Part shown: positions 62,311 through 64,000 of the stretch, in pieces | How positions within the stretch are numbered: the stretch's first letter is position 1 | Layout of the letters: the number at the start of each line of letters is the position of its first letter | Source of the DNA: Billgrantia sulfidoxydans | GTDB taxonomy: Bacteria > Pseudomonadota > Gammaproteobacteria > Pseudomonadales > Halomonadaceae | Reading direction: 5' to 3' | Assembly (NCBI RefSeq): GCF_017868775.1 | Contig: NZ_CP053381.1 | Location: forward strand, 3,844,001-3,908,000 | DNA length: 64,000 bases | Notes under the pieces: model-generated | Told to the model about the DNA's origin: nothing | Seen by the model: only the letters and a program-made list of their open reading frames with translations | The model's database searches: none | Made by a program: the position numbers and the translations under genes

Positions 62311-63441
62311 TCAATACCAGCCAACGAGCCTTGGATTGGCGGGTACGAACGTATCCGGATTGGTCACGTTGTCGAGACTGGTGAAGTCGATGCCGCCATT
62401 GCTGCGGATATAGGTGCCCGCGACGATGGCTCCATAGAGACTGGAACTACCGTTCTGCCTGACATAGCCGCCTGCCCAGAACACACCATAGTTGTCCGTG
62501 CTGCCGTTGAAGACGATGTCCTGTCCGGCGATCACGAAAAGGCCGATCTCGCTCTCGACACCCCCGCTCGACGTCGCCCCGTTCATGGTCACGTTGCCTG
62601 TCGCCACCAGCGTCACCCGGTCGGTGTCTACGGAGCCGCCCTGGACCTCGAGATCGCCATCGCAAAAGACGGTATCGCCATCGTTCAGCGTATCGATACT
62701 CACGTTACAGGTAAGCATGGCGCCCTCACGCGCTTCATATTCGTCGAAGACGGTGGGATCATAGCTCTTGTAGCAATGCCGCTCCGGCTCCGTGTCGCAG
62801 GCGCTGATGTCTTCACCTTCGGGCCTGGCGCCGGGCAAAGGAACCTCGACCATCATGTCGGTGCCATCGGTCACCGTTGCCTCCGAACCGGATCGCAGAC
62901 TGATATCGACATACCCGTTCGAATGCACGTTACCGATGACGGAAGACTGGCCAGTCACTTCGATGTAATCGGCGCTGAGCAGACCGTTGGTGAAGGCGGG
63001 ATTGGGCCCCGGTGTGAACTCGACGCGGGCGAAGACAGGCTGGCTCACCGCGGCCAGATTACCTGCGCTGACCACGGCGCCTCTGCCGGCAATGAAATAG
63101 TCGATACCGTCCCTGAGCAAATAGTAGTGGCAAACGATATTGCCGCTGCAGGAATTTGCCGAGATGTCGCCCAGCGTCGTGAACTCCGACCAGCTGAAGG
63201 CTTCCACCTCGGCGCGAGTGCGCGTGGCATCGAAATCGCTGACGCTCACGGCGCTGCCGTTCTCGCCCCAGCCCGCCGATATGGCCTTTTCCGCGCCCAT
63301 CTGGGCTTCGGCTGCCGCCTTGTAGTTACCCGCCAGGCGCTCGTCGATCTGTGACGACTGCATTCCGGAAAGCCCCAGCATCAGGGAGCCGGCCAGCATC
63401 GATAGGACGACGACCAGGGCGGCACCGCGTTGTTGTTTCAT
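62311..63441 (-). CDS. PilX-like type IV minor pilin with large C-terminal domain
   Basis: The N-terminus MKQQRGAALVVVLSMLAG has the short basic leader, glycine and hydrophobic helix of PilX-type minor pilins; SQIDERLAGNYKAAAEAQ continues the pilin helix. The 376-residue length is about twice that of a typical PilX. From about residue 150 on, short repeats of G, N, S, T and V (SADYIEVTGQSSVIGNVHSN, NVTMNGATSSGG, GQDIVFNGSTDN) suggest a beta-solenoid. Two or more cysteine pairs are present. GGGAGGAA precedes the ATG. GC content looks lower than in neighbours. Confidence 0.82.
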   Translation of the reverse strand: MKQQRGAALVVVLSMLAGSLMLGLSGMQSSQIDERLAGNYKAAAEAQMGAEKAISAGWGENGSAVSVSDFDATRTRAEVEAFSWSEFTTLGDISANSCSGNIVCHYYLLRDGIDYFIAGRGAVVSAGNLAAVSQPVFARVEFTPGPNPAFTNGLLSADYIEVTGQSSVIGNVHSNGYVDISLRSGSEATVTDGTDMMVEVPLPGARPEGEDISACDTEPERHCYKSYDPTVFDEYEAREGAMLTCNVSIDTLNDGDTVFCDGDLEVQGGSVDTDRVTLVATGNVTMNGATSSGGVESEIGLFVIAGQDIVFNGSTDNYGVFWAGGYVRQNGSSSLYGAIVAGTYIRSNGGIDFTSLDNVTNPDTFVPANPRLVGWY

Positions 63442-63470
63442 ATATGTTCCTCCCCTTTCGAGGGGCCAGG

Positions 63471-64000
63471 CTAGTCTATCGCCGCGTTTCGGTTGACCGC
63501 GCGAAAAGCGAAGTCATCGGTATCCGTAGCGTCGTCGCGGCTCTTCAACAGCGCGAAGGTGATGACCCAGATTCCGTTGCTCTCGTCGGTCTCGCTCGCG
63601 TCACGCCCGAACCCACCGTCGGCGAAGCCGGTGACAAGCGGCTCGAAATCGGAGCCAGTGGGGTCGGTACCGCACTTCTGCCCCATATCCAGCGACCTGC
63701 CTTCACTGGCACTGACTGCATCGCTGCTCAAACGGTAGACACGAACCACCATGTCGCCATCGCTGCACTCGCCGGTATCGCCGTTGTTGGAAAACTCGAT
63801 CCTCAACTCGCCGTCAGCATCGCTGAAACTGATCTCCGGGCCAGAGACAGGATCGACGTTGGCGCGGCGAATGTCGCGGATCAGCGTCTCCGTGGCAAAG
63901 GTCAGCGCCGCCTGCTTGTTCCCCAGCAGTTCGGTTTGGCGAAACGTCTGGAACCCCATCAGGAACAACTGTCCGGCCCCCAGGATGATAATCAGGCCGA
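63471..64000 (-). CDS. PilW-like type IV minor pilin, 5' end cut by window edge
   Basis: At the window edge the frame reads [20 protein letters not shown], the end of a prepilin hydrophobic helix, so the true start lies beyond position 64000. The soluble part has ALTFATETLIRDIRRANVDP, a PilW-type segment, and an Asp/Ser-rich domain with two cysteines (GECSDGD, GQKCGTD). It is directly upstream of the pilX-like gene, the usual pilW-pilX order. Low similarity is normal for these subunits. Confidence 0.78.
   Translation of the reverse strand, partial: GLIIILGAGQLFLMGFQTFRQTELLGNKQAALTFATETLIRDIRRANVDPVSGPEISFSDADGELRIEFSNNGDTGECSDGDMVVRVYRLSSDAVSASEGRSLDMGQKCGTDPTGSDFEPLVTGFADGGFGRDASETDESNGIWVITFALLKSRDDATDTDDFAFRAVNRNAAID

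Overview
The window reads as one contiguous stretch of a high-GC (roughly 65-68 % by eye) gammaproteobacterial chromosome. The family-level gene content and order point to a moderately halophilic member of the Halomonadaceae (Halomonas sensu lato). The pointers are dprA-tsaC-hemF divergent from def-fmt-rsmB-trkA-trkH, lptFG divergent from pepA, holC-valS, a TrkA/TrkH potassium system, a two-ATP-cone-sized NrdA, and a 3-hydroxybutyrate module expected in a polyhydroxybutyrate user. I see no rRNA, tRNA, CRISPR array, insertion sequence or prophage. This is core chromosome with accessory islets.

Layout. 1-3.6 kb (minus): LysM protein, dprA, tsaC and a truncated hemF. 3.7-11.3 kb (plus): def, fmt, rsmB, dodecin, trkA, trkH and a TraB-family membrane protein. 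11.3-13.3 kb: a small HTH regulator divergent from a diguanylate cyclase whose N-terminus is a degenerate bacteriophytochrome PAS-GAF. 13.3-16.6 kb (minus): aceK, a class III-like sirtuin and a DTW tRNA-modification enzyme. 16.8-24.8 kb: glycosyltransferase and PAP2 pair, SDR, a four-repeat PPC-like exported protein, GNAT, amino-acid dehydrogenase, truC, tcdA, DUF1653. 24.9-25.7 kb (minus): bacterioferritin and its ferredoxin, with a Fur-like box. 25.8-28.5 kb (minus): lptF, lptG, RDD. 28.6-35.2 kb (plus): pepA, ilvE, holC, valS. holC is flanked by two inverted copies of a dispersed repeat. valS carries a low-GC in-frame insertion and ends in a 28-bp tandem repeat.

35.3-41.1 kb is the most self-contained system: a sigma-54 enhancer-binding regulator, paired inverted-repeat sites in helical phase, a -24/-12 promoter, a three-part TRAP transporter and a D-3-hydroxybutyrate dehydrogenase with the family's substrate-binding residues. 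I infer regulated import and oxidation of 3-hydroxybutyrate. 41.1-50.5 kb holds lpxT, a META lipoprotein, a glyoxalase, a DUF411 copper-type protein, tag, a YdjM-like membrane protein, azoR, sodB with a divergent SufR-like regulator, an MliC/COG3650 lipoprotein, and metE divergent from metR. 51.4-53.8 kb is an RstA/RstB-like two-component system. 54-58.4 kb is nrdA-nrdB behind two NrdR-like boxes and a DnaA-like box. 58.7-62.3 kb has an orphan gene, a Nudix hydrolase, a cardiolipin-synthase-like enzyme, a CPA1 antiporter and a 40-codon gene. The window ends inside a type IV minor pilin operon (pilX-like with an enlarged C-terminus, partial pilW-like).

Most other long open frames in this high-GC DNA are antisense or frame shadows of these genes and were left out. 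All functional calls come from motif recognition and remembered family features; no database search was run.
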